Shown here: piece after piece, positions 11,446-28,817 of the stretch | How positions within the stretch are numbered: the first letter of the stretch is position 1 | How the letters are laid out: each line of letters starts with the position of its first letter | DNA from: Nissolia schottii | Taxonomy: Eukaryota; Streptophyta; Magnoliopsida; Fabales; Fabaceae | DNA length: 64,000 bases | Assembly (NCBI GenBank): GCA_003254905.1 | Contig: QANU01087068.1 | Span: 169,721-233,720, forward strand | Reading direction: 5' to 3' | The notes under the pieces: generated by a model | Databases searched by the model: none | What the model was told of the DNA's origin: nothing | What the model saw: only the letters and a program-made list of their open reading frames with translations | Program-made: the position numbers and the translations under genes

Positions 11446-14236
11446 ATGGCAAAGAATAACCGTGACATGCTCTCTTCGCTACCAGAAGAACTCGTTCTCA
11501 ACGTTGTTTCTTCGCTTCCCTTCAAGGAAGCCGCAAGAACATGCACCCTCTCCAAGAAGTGGTCAAAGTCAAAGCTATGGCGATCAACTAGTAACATAGA
11601 GTTCAACGAACTCTATTTTGTGAAAATCGGTGAATCTCGCGAGGCCAAAGTCTCGCAGAGAAGGGTCTACCTTAACTTCATTGTAAAATTGATTGATGAG
11701 TTCAAAGAGCGCCTTCCGGTGGACAAGTTTTCCCTCAAGGTGTCGGATCCTGAGAGTTGTCGCGACACCATTGAACGCTGTGTGACTTTCGCCACACAAC
11801 ACGGGACGAAAGAGTTAGGTCTTGATTTCACTTATCCAGAGTGGAAGCTGAATGATCTCAGTAATAATTACTATAATGCCATGTTTGAGTTGCCGAAACA
11901 TGTTTACGGGCACGGGGAGCTCGAGTCACTGAAACTGCACTCGTGCAGTTTCGTGATGCCTGATCTCCTCAATTTTCGGGCACTCAAGGAAGTTTCTTTA
12001 GGTTGGATGAAAGTGAGTGTTTTGACCATTCAGACCTTGCTATCCACTTGCAAATTGATCGAAAGTTTGACTCTGGAGAAGTGCTATGATTTGGAGAACT
12101 TCGACATGGGCGAAGAAAGACTTGGGTTGACGAAATTGGTTCTAGACAAGTGCAGGTTTCAATCAGATTATTATGAATTCAATGCGCCGCATCTTAAATT
12201 CTTCAAGTATTGTGCGGAAGACATAGGGGATTATGAGATAAATGTGCGCCCCTATGTCATGGAAGAAGCGGATATTGATTTTGGTATCGTGTCCAAACCC
12301 GAATCTGAATCCGAATACTATTATTTTGCCAATCAACTTTACAAATTGCTATTGAATCTCTACCCTGTCAAGGTTCTCACAGTTTGTGGTGTCTTACTTC
12401 AGGTATCCTCCATTTTATGTTTTTTTGTTCCCTACATTAACGCCTCTCTTCACATTTTCTCAATCAAATATATATCTTGTGGTACTCATATGCCCAATGC
12501 CTGATTGAAAAATCCAAATGTTCCAAAGGGCATCACCCTGAGTTGTTAGGTACTTAGTGGTTCGTTTATAACATTGCCGGATCCAATTCTTTTTTTTTTT
12601 TTCTTAATCTTTTTCTTGAATGTTATGTTTACATATAACACCACACAATATTTTTTTAAAAACCTTTTATAACCTCTTGAACCACAACATGACAAATTTA
12701 CAAGCTAATAATTAAGTTAGGGATCCATATCTTAACCAAAGCCGATTTGGTTCTCATATATTGATTAGATTTGTTGCATTTTGTGATTGTTTCTGTAAAT
12801 TTTGTGAGTACACTTAAATCAGTCACTCTTCCATATTTGTTGCACCACAAATTGTGCTAGTCACACCCCATAGATATACGTAGTATTTAGATTTTAGACT
12901 AATTGATGTAAGCATCTTCATGAATTCATTGCTTTTAATCTGTACTTGTTTCCTATGATTAATTAGAAATTAATTGCATATTTGTTCTAAACGGTTTATG
13001 TTTTTTTTTTTAATGCATGAAAGATCGTTCCTTGTGGAGACGAACCGGTGAAGGTACAACTAGAAGATGGTTTGAACGTGAGGCATTTGATAATGAAGAC
13101 TCAGATGCATCCCAATGAAATGTGTGGAGTCCTGTTCCTCCTTCGCAGTTGTCCTAATTTGGAAAAACTCACATTAAACATAGGCCTCCAAGAAATACTT
13201 CCTGTGAGTCAATCATTTACTTTGCATCTTTTATTTATTTTAATTTTTATGTATTGACATTATATTGGCTCGACAAGCATGAAATGTACTCAAGTCACTT
13301 TTTATTATTTAGGAGTGCAATAAAAAGATTAAAAACAATTTTGAGATATTAAAAAACCATTGCATGTAAAAATGAGGTAAGTAATAGTAGTTTCCTTTAG
13401 TTGGTTACACAGATCAACTGAACTTGGATGATTGGTAATGAGAGGTGGATACGTGTTAGGCTTAGAGTATATCAAGAAAATTCAAATTATAACTAAAAAG
13501 TAGTTTCTTTTTTTTTTTTCTTTCTCCCAAAGCCTTTATAATAGTAAATATTTTACATTATCAACCCATAGAAATTTGAGAAAGTGATCATACAGTGAAC
13601 AGTTACGCATACCCATTATTTTTTTTAAAAAAGGTACTCATATATCATGATTCATATATGACATTTTCGAAAATTTCTATTGATTTGTGAATATCACTCT
13701 CTTATATTTTACTCTCTCTTGATGACAATATATATTTATTTTGTCTAATGATAATATAAAATTTTTATTATACTATCAACCAATTAAATTTTATTCTCTT
13801 ATTTCTTTGACACTCATATATGTCAAAAAAAAAATTGATTGATAAAAACTTTATACCGTCAATAGACAGAAATTAAACTATATATATGTATTGAATCTTG
13901 AATGGAGATTGTATTAACATGTTTGGTATGGTACAGGGTTACGAGCCTCCCTATAATGTGAATTTAGCAAGGTTCTGGAACCAAGTTGGGGTAGTTTCAT
14001 TCTTGAGTAGAACATTGAAGGTGGTGGAGGTGAAGGGATTCAGAGGGACTAGGCATGAAGTTGCGGCTTGCTGCTATTTTATTAAATATGGGAGAATTTT
14101 GGAAAAGCTTAGCATCAACGTCTTGGAGGAAGAGAATGGCATTTACCCGGAAACCGTGGAACAACGTCGTGCTTGCGCAAGACGCCTACTCACAAAGACA
14201 AAGACTTCACTCAAGTTGGAGATATCAATTGAATGA
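11446..14236 (+). CDS. F-box/FBD-type protein, 3 exons, 478 aa
   Basis: Exons are 11446-12402, 13024-13203 and 13937-14236, all phase 0, giving 319+60+99 codons and a TGA stop. Residues 5-40 form an F-box (DMLSSLPEELVLNVVSSLPF, then TCTLSKKW). The middle is leucine-rich (repeated L.SL.L..C, E.L.L.KC), as in F-box/LRR proteins. The last exon has the FBD-like LSRTLKVVEVKGFRG and a cysteine-rich continuation. Proteins of this family are thought to be substrate receptors of SCF (Skp1-Cullin-F-box) ubiquitin ligases; the target cannot be told from sequence. The ATG at 11446 was chosen because it lies just before the F-box. The gene is intact and stands alone among repeats, as is common for this fast-evolving plant family. 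Confidence 0.88.
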
Positions 14237-15284
14237 TTGAGAGACATTTTTCTAATAAACTTTTTCAATTAAGCCTTCAGAAATAATGGGTGATGATTGT
14301 TGTGTGTAATAGTATAATTATTTTTCGATTGAACTTAATTTGATGTGTTATATGAAATTTTTAATGAAGTATTTGGTTAATCGATTCTATTGAATAGTTT
14401 TGTAAAAATGGGTGATTATTATCCATACAGTGTTAAATAGTATTTTTTTAAGTGCATTGAATAATAAAAATAGACAATAATATATGGATAACGTACAAAA
14501 TAGATTAAAAGTGAGCATTAATAACCTTACATCTAAGCACGACTTGTATGTTTACAACAAAGCTAGTGATGGGGGGATGTCTTTACTTACCCTTTAATAA
14601 TTCATTGCCTACAGCAATGACAGCATTTTGCGAGTTGAAGGAAGCCTCATATAAAGCAATACGTTGGAAAGCCACATTCTTTGAATTTCTCTTTTCTTTT
14701 TTCTTTTTTTTTTTTGGCGGCTTTCTCTGATTGAACGGAAAGGTAGTTAAACAGTGGAGCGGTTCTAATAACAAACAATAAAAATAAGGTGATATTTGTC
14801 AACTGTAGGGATAGTCTCTTAGACAAGAACAACACTGTAGGAATAGATTTTGAAGTTGAAAACAGATAGATGATGTAGTGCGTGCAAGATCTATTTCGGC
14901 CTTGGCATGCAGGATGTGTTCTCTTGATCAAACTTCTTGGAAAGACAATATAGGGTACGTGGTTAACTATGCATGGTTTTGGGTAAGGTTTTCAGGATTG
15001 AGCTTGGTGTGTACGATGAAAGTGTCCTCTCTTCACACTTGCTACTTCAGCGGAACCCCGGTCAAAGTTTATCTTAACACTCTCGATGCAATAGATTTTT
15101 TATTTTTAAATTTTAAGGTTAAATTGGTATTAATATTTTGTTAAGACAAAATTAATATCAAAATGAGAAAGAAAAAGAAGTCAAGGGTCAATGTGGTTGT
15201 TTATTGTCATGGACAAACCCTAAACCCCTAGCTTGAACTTAATCATATCAATGACTGCTTCTTTTTACCTGGGAAAGAGGGCCC
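14237..15284. other. Intergenic, 3' side of the F-box gene
   Basis: AT-rich near the gene, then mixed composition from about 14530 to 15080. Short open stretches exist on both strands (for example 14878-15144) but none resembles a known protein or has convincing splice borders. Confidence 0.4.
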
Positions 15285-15640
15285 TCACTTGAATGTTGAG
15301 ACTGATTCTCAGCAAGCTATCTCCTTGGTAGAGGGCCAGGGGAATGCCACTTCTTCCCCTTGGCTACTCGCATTATTTATTTGTTGCGCTAGGATTGAGT
15401 TGTTCACACTACCCATATTTCTAGAGAACAAAATGTCGCTGCAAACGCCATGGCTATACAGGGTTTGAGTACTAAGCCTGAATTCATCACTTTTGACAAT
15501 CCTCTCATTTGTCTTATAGATTTTTGCTCCTGTGCTGCTTTGAGGCTGTGTCCCCCTTGAATTTGTTTCCTTTATTGTTGTTGGGTGTTGTGCACCCTCT
15601 TCTCTACAAGAAAAAATAATAATAATCTCATAAGCTTGAT
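15285..15640 (+). pseudogene. LINE 3'-end fragment with RNase H-like domain
   Basis: The translation contains LNVETDSQQAISLVEG and then, in another frame, HISREQNVAANAMAIQGLS. These are the two hallmark blocks of the RNase H-like domain (RVT_3 type) at the end of plant LINE polyproteins: the D.QQA block and the H..RE.N..A..MA block. A frameshift lies between them. The segment ends near 15600-15630 in CTCTTCTCTACAAGAAAAAA and an AATAATAAT tail, as expected at a LINE 3' end. The 5' part of the element is absent, consistent with 5'-truncated insertion. Confidence 0.7.
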
Positions 15641-16874
15641 TCCACTTCTCCCTTTACAACTATCATAATTATTATTAGAGTTTTATTAACGAGTGTTTTA
15701 AAAAATTTAGTGTTTTTAATGCATTTAATGTATTGGTGAATTAAAAAATGTGTGTTTTCAATACAAAATTTTTACTTTTAATTATTTAACAAGTTTCTTA
15801 AAAACATTTGTTAGATAAATATTTATTATTGTTGTTGTTTTGTTGTTGATGTTGTAATGTTACATACCTTACCGTACAATTATTAGAACAACTTTAAAGA
15901 CGATTGCATTTCCAAATGTGCAGAGCAGGTTCTCTGTGGTCTGTAGGGTTTAGGGTTTACCACAATAGATCATACACTATTGTGAGTTTGCTTGTCCCAA
16001 TTAGTTGCATCCTAATATTTATATTCTTAGGATGAGATGGGCCTCGAAACTGAGTTGGGCATAAATTGGCCTTGGACATTGGTTAAAACTAAAGTGAGGC
16101 TTATAACATTTGCCAAATACATGATTGGGCTTAAATGGTTTGCATGATTCAGATTTGATATGGGCCACAAAAGAGAGAAGTTTTGGTGTTTTGCGCATCT
16201 CATCATTTGGACGGATTTTTGCTTATTGCCGTGGGCTTTACAGAGGGCACGAATTATGTTGTGCAATACAAATTTTTAACTATTTAAGACTGTAGTTTGT
16301 ATGTAATCAGTGCAACGTTTCTGATAATCGTTTCAAAAAAAAAGTGTAATAACATGGAATCAGAGTGCAAGCAAGGTGTTGATCTGAGTGAAAATGACTT
16401 AGATCCTTTAAGCATGTGGTTGTAGGTTTCAACTTGAAATTCATGTCTATGATAAAATGGTAATTGAAAAAGATTCTGCCATATACTAGCATGCACTGAG
16501 AAATAAGAAAGAAAAGAGTTCTAAATTAGAATAATTATACTATATATAATAACAACAATGACAAGAAGATTATAATTTGGAAGCAGAATCTCCATCTTCT
16601 AACTAGCTTATATTCTTTGTAAATCATCAATAATAATAGAAGCCTGCACATTCAGCAGAGGTGTATAAATGAATATTTATATGGTCATGTGTGTACCAGC
16701 TGCCAACTAAGTGCTATGCGACTATGGGACCCAAGATTTTGGATTTTATTATGCTTCTTTCATAAATCTATCTGTGTGCGCCAGTTTGTTCAATGTACTA
16801 TTGGCGGTACATGAAGCTTAATGTCTTTTTCATTATCAAATATCATCAAACATTGAGTTTTCATATGTGACATT
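15641..16874. other. AT-rich intergenic sequence
   Basis: No coding signal on either strand that I trust. A CTGTAGGGTTTAGGGTTTAC stretch at about 15938 is telomere-like (two TTTAGGG-like units), which in plants is also a common promoter motif (telo-box); no gene follows it. Confidence 0.4.
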
Positions 16875-17423
16875 TAGGTTAGACTTTCGAGTTAATTCGT
16901 AAACTCTTACGAGTTTATAATTTTACTACACAAAACGAGTTAATACTTATATAAATTTTTTTTTGGTAAACTAGTACTAGTTTAAGTAAACTATCGATTT
17001 TACTAGCGAGTTTATGAGTTAAAATCTACCTACGAGTTTACAAGTTTACCTCAAAATGTACAAATTTTGTAACTTTGTTAAATAGTCATCTAACTTTGTT
17101 TATATTAGATAATATATTAAGTTTATTTAACTAATTTCATATATTTGTCATAATTGAATTATGTTTTATTTAACTATAAAATAATACAGATACTGAATAA
17201 AGTATGACATAATCACTAAATATCATGCATTAAAGTCCATTTTATGATTTTTTTCGTTATTTTAATTTAAAATTAACATTATTCAATTTCAATTTAATTA
17301 AGTTAGTTCCTAATTAAATTACTTATAACATATTTTTTTACGTATGTAAACTCATATGAGTTTACGATTCGAGTTTGCTGAGACTCCACGAGTTTACTTA
17401 AACTCTCGAGTTTGACAACCTTA
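16875..17423. mobile_element. Foldback or MITE-like element with TAAACTC/GAGTTTA motifs
   Basis: The left end reads TAGGTTAGACTTTCGAGTTA and the right end, reverse-complemented, reads TAAGGTTGTCAAACTCGAGAG. Both continue into repeated TAAACTC and GAGTTTA motifs, several of them forming small palindromes (for example TAAACTCTTACGAGTTTA near 16902). The AT-rich centre of about 300 bp is non-coding. This is probably a non-autonomous DNA transposon. No target duplication could be fixed. Confidence 0.55.
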
Positions 17424-17574
17424 GTTAGATTAAATGAAGCCGATCATTTCCATTTTTCTAGAGTGAAGGTTCCGAATTTTCAATAGATATTAAAATCATT
17501 AACGTACTTAAATTCATATTCGTTACTAGACATGGTAGAATACAGTTTGTTAAAAAAAAAAAAAAAAAAAAAAA

Positions 17575-18252
17575 NNNNNNNNNNNNNNNNNNNNNNNNNN
17601 NNNNNNNNNNNNNNNNNNNNNNNNNNNNNNNNNNNNNNNNNNNNNNNNNNNNNNNNNNNNNNNNNNNNNNNNNNNNNNNNNNNNNNNNNNNNNNNNNNNN
17701 NNNNNNNNNNNNNNNNNNNNNNNNNNNNNNNNNNNNNNNNNNNNNNNNNNNNNNNNNNNNNNNNNNNNNNNNNNNNNNNNNNNNNNNNNNNNNNNNNNNN
17801 NNNNNNNNNNNNNNNNNNNNNNNNNNNNNNNNNNNNNNNNNNNNNNNNNNNNNNNNNNNNNNNNNNNNNNNNNNNNNNNNNNNNNNNNNNNNNNNNNNNN
17901 NNNNNNNNNNNNNNNNNNNNNNNNNNNNNNNNNNNNNNNNNNNNNNNNNNNNNNNNNNNNNNNNNNNNNNNNNNNNNNNNNNNNNNNNNNNNNNNNNNNN
18001 NNNNNNNNNNNNNNNNNNNNNNNNNNNNNNNNNNNNNNNNNNNNNNNNNNNNNNNNNNNNNNNNNNNNNNNNNNNNNNNNNNNNNNNNNNNNNNNNNNNN
18101 NNNNNNNNNNNNNNNNNNNNNNNNNNNNNNNNNNNNNNNNNNNNNNNNNNNNNNNNNNNNNNNNNNNNNNNNNNNNNNNNNNNNNNNNNNNNNNNNNNNN
18201 NNNNNNNNNNNNNNNNNNNNNNNNNNNNNNNNNNNNNNNNNNNNNNNNNNNN
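17575..18252. other. Assembly gap of 678 N
   Basis: Unknown bases. The gap is bordered on the left by a run of 23 A (17552-17574) and on the right by a run of 14 T (18253-18266), so the assembly probably broke in homopolymer sequence. Translations running through it are meaningless. Confidence 0.99.
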
Positions 18253-18309
18253 TTTTTTTTTTTTTTAAAGTACTTTTTAACAACAACTATCGTTTTTTCT
18301 ATAAAAAAT

Positions 18310-18527
18310 GTTATATGTACACCCAATTTCATACACTCATACATACACCATTAATAATGTATAAACTTTATTTTCATGAGTGCACAAACATTACAAAATT
18401 GTAAATGATGCTCTCAACTATACTTAATTGAGTGCACAAACATTAAATGAGTTAAAACACAAACTTTATGTATATAAATACGAGGTGTATGTATAGTGTA
18501 TGATTTTTGGTGTACGTGTAGCACAAC
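18310..18527. mobile_element. MITE-like element with about 40-bp inverted repeats
   Basis: The left arm 18310-18349 (GTTATATGTACACCC, then CATACA and CATACATACACC) matches the reverse complement of the right arm 18484-18527 (GTTGTGCTACACGTACACC, then CATACA and CATACATACACC). The interior has two direct copies of GAGTGCACAAACATTA at about 18379 and 18431. The element lies just beside the gap. Confidence 0.6.
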
Positions 18528-19254
18528 TCTTTTTCTATTTGACACTGAGTTTATTTGCGAGAAATTAAGGGTTAATGTGTAATTGGAGATTTTAAGTAAT
18601 GTTTAGATTAGAATGGTTAAAAGTTGAAATTTATTTGATTAAATAGTATATTTTTAGCTATTTAGAACGACTAAATTTATTAGAATGGTCAAATAAACTC
18701 CTGCAAAATCTCGTCAAATTTGATAACGATACCAAAATTAAAACAACTAAATCTTATAATATTCATTGAATCAAATTACTCATTGTTTTTGAATATCTAA
18801 AATAAAAGAGTTAATTTACAAATCAAATCAGTTTGCAAATACTACCTTGCAGTTAAAACTAATTTAAGTGATAAAAAATCAAAATCAAAATATTACATTA
18901 CTATTATTTTTTCATGTATAAAACATAGTGGCCCTATAATTAACGTAGAGATAAAAAAGGTATGAAGCGTCGATTTTATAAAAAAGGAGTACAGGAGAGA
19001 GAGAAAGTGTGGGGTCGGGAAGCTAGGCTGGCGCCAAGTGGGACTGAAGTGAAAAGAAGAGAGAGAGAGAGAGAGAAAGAGAGGACGGATTCTAAACCCT
19101 TATCAAATCCCCCCTTTTCCTTTTCCCCTCACACTCCCCCCACCCCCACTACAATAGACGGTTCCATTTCTTCTCCCCCATTTTTCTTTTTCATTTTCAT
19201 TTTCATTTATTTCCCCCTCTCTGCATAGCGAGTGAGAAACGAAGAAAAGAGAAG
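18528..19254 (+). promoter_or_regulatory. Upstream region and leader of the alpha-tubulin gene
   Basis: AT-rich to about 18980. Candidate TATA elements are at 18916 (GTATAAAAC) and 18974 (TTTTATAAAAAA). From 19050 the sequence turns into a GA run (19058-19078) and then a C/T-rich tract up to the ATG, as in leaders of strongly expressed plant genes. The transcription start cannot be fixed from sequence. Confidence 0.5.
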
Positions 19255-21793
<2,539 letters not shown>

Positions 21794-22456
21794 TGTTATA
21801 ACTAAAGGCATTTTCTGGATAATTGTTTTAAGTAAAACAGGGCATATGCTTTGTTACATTGCCCTGCACCCGTATTTTGTTACTTTTAATCATGTGTGAT
21901 AGTTCTATCATTCAAACTGTGAAGTGTCAACATTATTATGCGGTACCTGTTGGTTTAGGATCTGTTGTTTGCTCCGTTAATCATGTAATCAGAATCATCC
22001 ATCTTGAAAGTTGATTTTGTTTCATCTACGCATGCAATTTCTACTATATTTCTATTTTGATTATCTCAATCTGAACATTGCAAAAACGTGTCGAACATAC
22101 TTGTTTTTTTAACACTGGTCATTCTGGTAATCAAGGTAGCTACAATCTGCTCTTAATGGACCATTTTGGTTAAGTAAATTTTGCACCTAAATTTGTGATT
22201 GCCGTTGAAGTTCTCAATTGGTTTGAGTGAGAACAAAAATAGGAGGAGCCTTTAATGCTACCGACTACTAGGCTGTAACTTGTCCTGTAATACCATAAAT
22301 GCATTTAGATTTTATAGAAACCTGGTAAAGCAGTCGTGAATTCGAGAAATTTGTATACATGGAAACGGTTATACAAACTAAATAGTATACTAAGTACAGC
22401 TAAGTAATCTCAATTATGAAAGCACGATTTCTCAGCACATAGTACTCATCATGTAA
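21794..22456. other. Shared 3' region between convergent tubulin and ERF genes
   Basis: Contains the 3' untranslated regions of both genes. No further gene is seen. Confidence 0.6.
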
Positions 22457-23248
22457 TCACAACGAAGAAATTGGAAGATGGACATCAAGTAAAGCACAAC
22501 AATTGAGAGAAGGATAATTAACGTCGCACCCAAGCTCATGTGCATCCTCAACATAGCATTCATTCATGCCATAAAGCGACGCAGACAATTCCCTTCCAAC
22601 ATCCAATCCTTCTATTGATGATAGTATTGGCAACTCATTAATAATCCTTTGTTGTGCTAATAATGGCCATGATGAGTAGTCAGACTGATACTTATTTGGT
22701 TCAACAAGACCCATTGTGCAGTTCATCATGTTCATCATATCTGGCCTATAAACACTCTCATTATGCACTTGGTTCTGAACCCAAAACAAAGACTTACCTG
22801 CACTACTACATGCAAAGTTGTCTTCATTATTAATGGCATAACCTTGTGGACTGGTAGCAACTTGGACAGCGGTACTCATCATAGTGAATTGGTCTTGAAT
22901 ATTTTGACTTCGATTTGTTGTTATGCCTTTTCTATCAAGCAGGGTTCTGAGTTTGAGAGAAATAGGGGAATTGGAAGCAATGTGATGATGAGTGGAGAAG
23001 TTGGTTCTAGTGTTTGAGCCTCTAAGGATGAAAGCAGCTTCATCATAAGCTCTGGCAGCTTCCTCAGCAGTTTTGTATGTTCCAAGCCACATCCTAATCT
23101 TCCTTGTTGTGTCTTTGATCTCTGCTGCCCATTTCCCTGAAGCCCTTTGTCTCACCCCAACAAATTTGGAGGACTTATTCTTTATCTTGAGTTTCCCCCT
23201 CAATTTCTCCTCCTTGCTCTTTTGGTCTGGATATTCCATACCCATCAA
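22457..23248 (-). CDS. RAP2-11: AP2/ERF transcription factor, RAP2.11-like, 263 aa
   Basis: Single-exon gene. The AP2 DNA-binding domain spans residues 28-84 ([19 protein letters not shown] to RGSNTRTNF). It has the WAAEIKD sequence, with Ala at position 14 and Asp at position 19 that mark the ERF rather than the DREB subfamily. The [12 protein letters not shown] segment and the [11 protein letters not shown] stretch after the domain match RAP2.11 of Arabidopsis, known for its role in the low-potassium response through HAK5. The rest is poorly conserved and acidic towards the C-terminus. Three ATG codons lie at the start (M-M-G-M); the first is used here but the third is equally possible. The gene lies beside alpha-tubulin as its Arabidopsis relative does, which supports orthology. 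Confidence 0.92.
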   Translation of the reverse strand: MMGMEYPDQKSKEEKLRGKLKIKNKSSKFVGVRQRASGKWAAEIKDTTRKIRMWLGTYKTAEEAARAYDEAAFILRGSNTRTNFSTHHHIASNSPISLKLRTLLDRKGITTNRSQNIQDQFTMMSTAVQVATSPQGYAINNEDNFACSSAGKSLFWVQNQVHNESVYRPDMMNMMNCTMGLVEPNKYQSDYSSWPLLAQQRIINELPILSSIEGLDVGRELSASLYGMNECYVEDAHELGCDVNYPSLNCCALLDVHLPISSL

Positions 23249-24790
23249 TTTGTGTATACAAACAAATGCATGTTAAGTAATTAGACAAAACCCAAAACAT
23301 TTATATGTATGGAAGCTAAGAAATGAGGTCCAAGTTTATATAAATTTTAATTGGTTTAAGAGTAGTGGAATGCTCGTTTGTTGGTTTCTTGTTATGTTCA
23401 ACTAATTTAACATATGGTCCTATAGTGGTTGTCCTCACATCATGCCTCAATTCTTCTTCTCATCACAATGTGGCTTAGCTTGGTCAACCAAATTGAATCA
23501 ATTAAAGCATGATTCGTGATGACCACTTATGTGGAATGTTGTCTTTTGGGCTTAATTTTTAATACTCCATTGCTTTTAGCTTTGAGCCTAGAGTATTTTT
23601 GTCCATAATACCCGTTATATGTAAAGTATTTTAAAGGAATAATAGTAGGGAAGGATACTTGTATACATTATTATTTATTTCATAATTGAAATCACGTCAC
23701 TTGTATTTTATATAGCTGTGGGGCGTGTCATATGATGTAATGTTTCAAAGTATGTTGTGTTTGTACTTGTTAAGTAATTACTTTCAGTTTATTTATTTCA
23801 TCTTTTCAAGCTCAACGAAATAAAAATTCATATGAAGGTGGAGAGGTTAGCTCAAGTAGACTTTATTATATATTACTTGTCATAAATTCGGAACAAGTGG
23901 TTTTTTATCAGAATAATATTATGGTGAAAATCATTTACAATAATTTTGGGATAATCACACTCAAAATTGTGAAATTCATGGTAAACTCTATATGCTTAAA
24001 TCCCACACTTCTATAAATATGGTTGTACTAAAGTTGTCTTATTTATGTTAATGCATCATAGCAACTAACATATGGTGTAAGCCCACAATTTGACTCAATC
24101 ATCAATCTTTTATAGTTTTGTTCTTGTTTTGTTTCTTTCTATAATTCTCCACTCTTCTTAATGATTTTTTTTTTATAATTATAAAAACAAAATTCACAAT
24201 CTTTTTGCTATAATAAAATGGCGTAGTTCATGTTTCGATGAAGTTTGAGGGAGTCCAATGGACACATTAGAAATCTTGATCAAAGGAAAGAAAGGCTACG
24301 AGTGAGTGTGTGCTTAAGGCCAAATTGAAACATTTTCTCGATAAAAGGGTATCAATGAAAAACCAAAACTCATTAATGCCATGCGTATATACAAAATAGT
24401 TTATCACTAAAGTTCAACAAATGACCAATAATGAAGTAAATTTCGTCTAACCAAGCCATATTTTTCCAGGTCCATTAGCTTGTTTACTTCGAAAAAATAA
24501 GGCAAAATTTCTCATCCTTAAAAACATAAATGTTATAACATCCAGTACAAGAAAATATATTATCCCCATGTTAATGAAAATTTTTTGGTAACACGAAAAA
24601 ATGAAACATGGTTTTGAAGCGACAAAACCCAAACAAATCTTGAGACGGCAAGATAAATAACACCAAGTTCCTTAATTGTATATCTTGTTAAAATTCTTGG
24701 AAAGCTAAACAAAAACGATGAAAATCTAGCATCATCAGTGTCAAGCATAGACCACTAGAAAAACATAAATGGCATTCCCAGTCATTCAGA
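23249..24790. other. ERF upstream region and intergenic DNA
   Basis: AT-rich. The first several hundred bases to the right of 23248 should hold the ERF promoter (a TATATAAATTTTA stretch, on the minus strand, lies near 23337). No other gene or element was recognised up to the 3' end of eL32. Confidence 0.45.
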
Positions 24791-27184
<2,394 letters not shown>

Positions 27185-27231
27185 CTTCGCCCAACACCCT
27201 GCTCGGTTATGGAGGCTACGGGAGCACAGCA

Positions 27232-27281
27232 CTATATAAGAGGCGCAGCGTCACTAGGGTTTTCTTTGGGAGGTTACGTCA
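27232..27281 (-). promoter_or_regulatory. eL32 promoter: TATA box, telo-box and TGACGTAA
   Basis: On the minus strand, upstream of the ATG: CTTATATAG at 27240-27232 (TATA box, about 50 bp before the ATG), AAAACCCTAG at 27263-27254 (telo-box, a known mark of plant translation-machinery genes), and TGACGTAA at 27281-27274 (bZIP-type ACGT core). Confidence 0.7.
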
Positions 27282-28817
27282 TTAGGATTTTTAACAGACC
27301 ATTTTACTTTTAGAATAATATTTATTTATTGAGTTTAATTATTTTTATATTGTTATCCAACAAAAGTTTATTACATAAGTCAAAATAATTAATTCTTTCA
27401 TTTACTATTTAATTCATAAAAAAAATTTTACATCATTAATGCATAATCATAAAACATATATTTATGTGTATGTTTCGATTTTGAGATTTTCTTTGGTACC
27501 CATAATTTTTTTTGTTACTTCGAAAATTACATTACATTGATTGCCAACTTAGGACTTTACACATATTCAAATCTCTCACTATTAGACCAATCAAAAACTA
27601 AGATGAAATACAATTTTGCATATAATTTGGTACCCATATTTTTAATAAGATAGTACTCATTTTATATGCATGATTATTTTAGATAATAGATAAAATAGAC
27701 TTAGTTTTATTTATATAGCAAAATTTAATTTTATATAGCAAAATTTAATTGATTAATACTGTAGCATAACTATATATATAAAAAAAATAAACCCCCTCTT
27801 TATTACCCATGTTTAATTTTGGGGAAGTGGTACCCTTTTTCTCAACCAATATAATTGTGATACATTCTCAGTATACTACCAATTAACTTTTTACTAAGTT
27901 AGTACTTGGGTTATGCATAACTTGGGTTAGGTATAGAAATTATTTTAAATTTGTTGATTTTATTTTTTATATAAAATATTTAATTTTATTTTTTATATTT
28001 TTTAAATGTTAAAAATAATAAAATTTAAATTTAAATTTTAGTAAAGTCAAATAAAGTAAGTTTAGTGAAATTTTAAATTTAAATTAAAAATAATTTAGTA
28101 GAATTTTATAAAAATAGTTTAAGAAAAAAAATTCTATTCAAAATCAGTGGTAAAAAAATTCTATTTTTGCAAACCATATCCGTCCAGTACATTCAAACCA
28201 TAACAGTAACAACTTACTTAACGAAAGCAAAAAAATGGAATTCAAGGGCAATGTAGCAACACGCTTTTCCCTACCACCTCCGATTTAGCTTTCCAAGGCA
28301 TCGAATTCAAATGAATAGACAATTATTGTTTGGATAAATAATTGTCCCCAACCTTAATGAATAAATAGCAGTATTTCATATAATACATTTCATACTTCTG
28401 ATAGAAAACCAATACAAAAGGCCAAAACTGTAAGAATTGCCTCCCAGACAACCCTATATTCTCACGCAAAATGGTGAGAAAAACCAAAAAGAGGAATAGA
28501 ACAAGAAGCTCCCACGCCACAATTGCCTAACCTTCTTCTGGACTCAATCGCACTATTAACACTCACAATATACACATTCTACAGAAAGTTCCCTTTCCAA
28601 TCACAAATGACTCTGCATTCTCAAAACTGAAGCCATGTGGCTATAAGACACCATGCAAGAATGAATGATGGAAACCATCTTATGGCAAAGAATGGGTAAC
28701 AAATATATAGAGACCACCAAACTGGAAAAACCATGTTTCCAAAAAGCGCAAGACACCAACTGCGAACCCAGATGCTCTGAAGAAAGGATGAATTTAATTG
28801 CAGCAACACTACGAAAA
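27282..28817. other. Intergenic between eL32 and importin
   Basis: Very AT-rich from 27310 to 28150 with no coding signal. The last part, up to 28817, should hold the 3' untranslated region of the importin gene. Confidence 0.5.

Noticed and set aside
17480..18404. Open frames of 264-290 residues across the gap
   Set aside because: They consist of unknown residues from the N run with only poly-Lys or poly-Phe ends.
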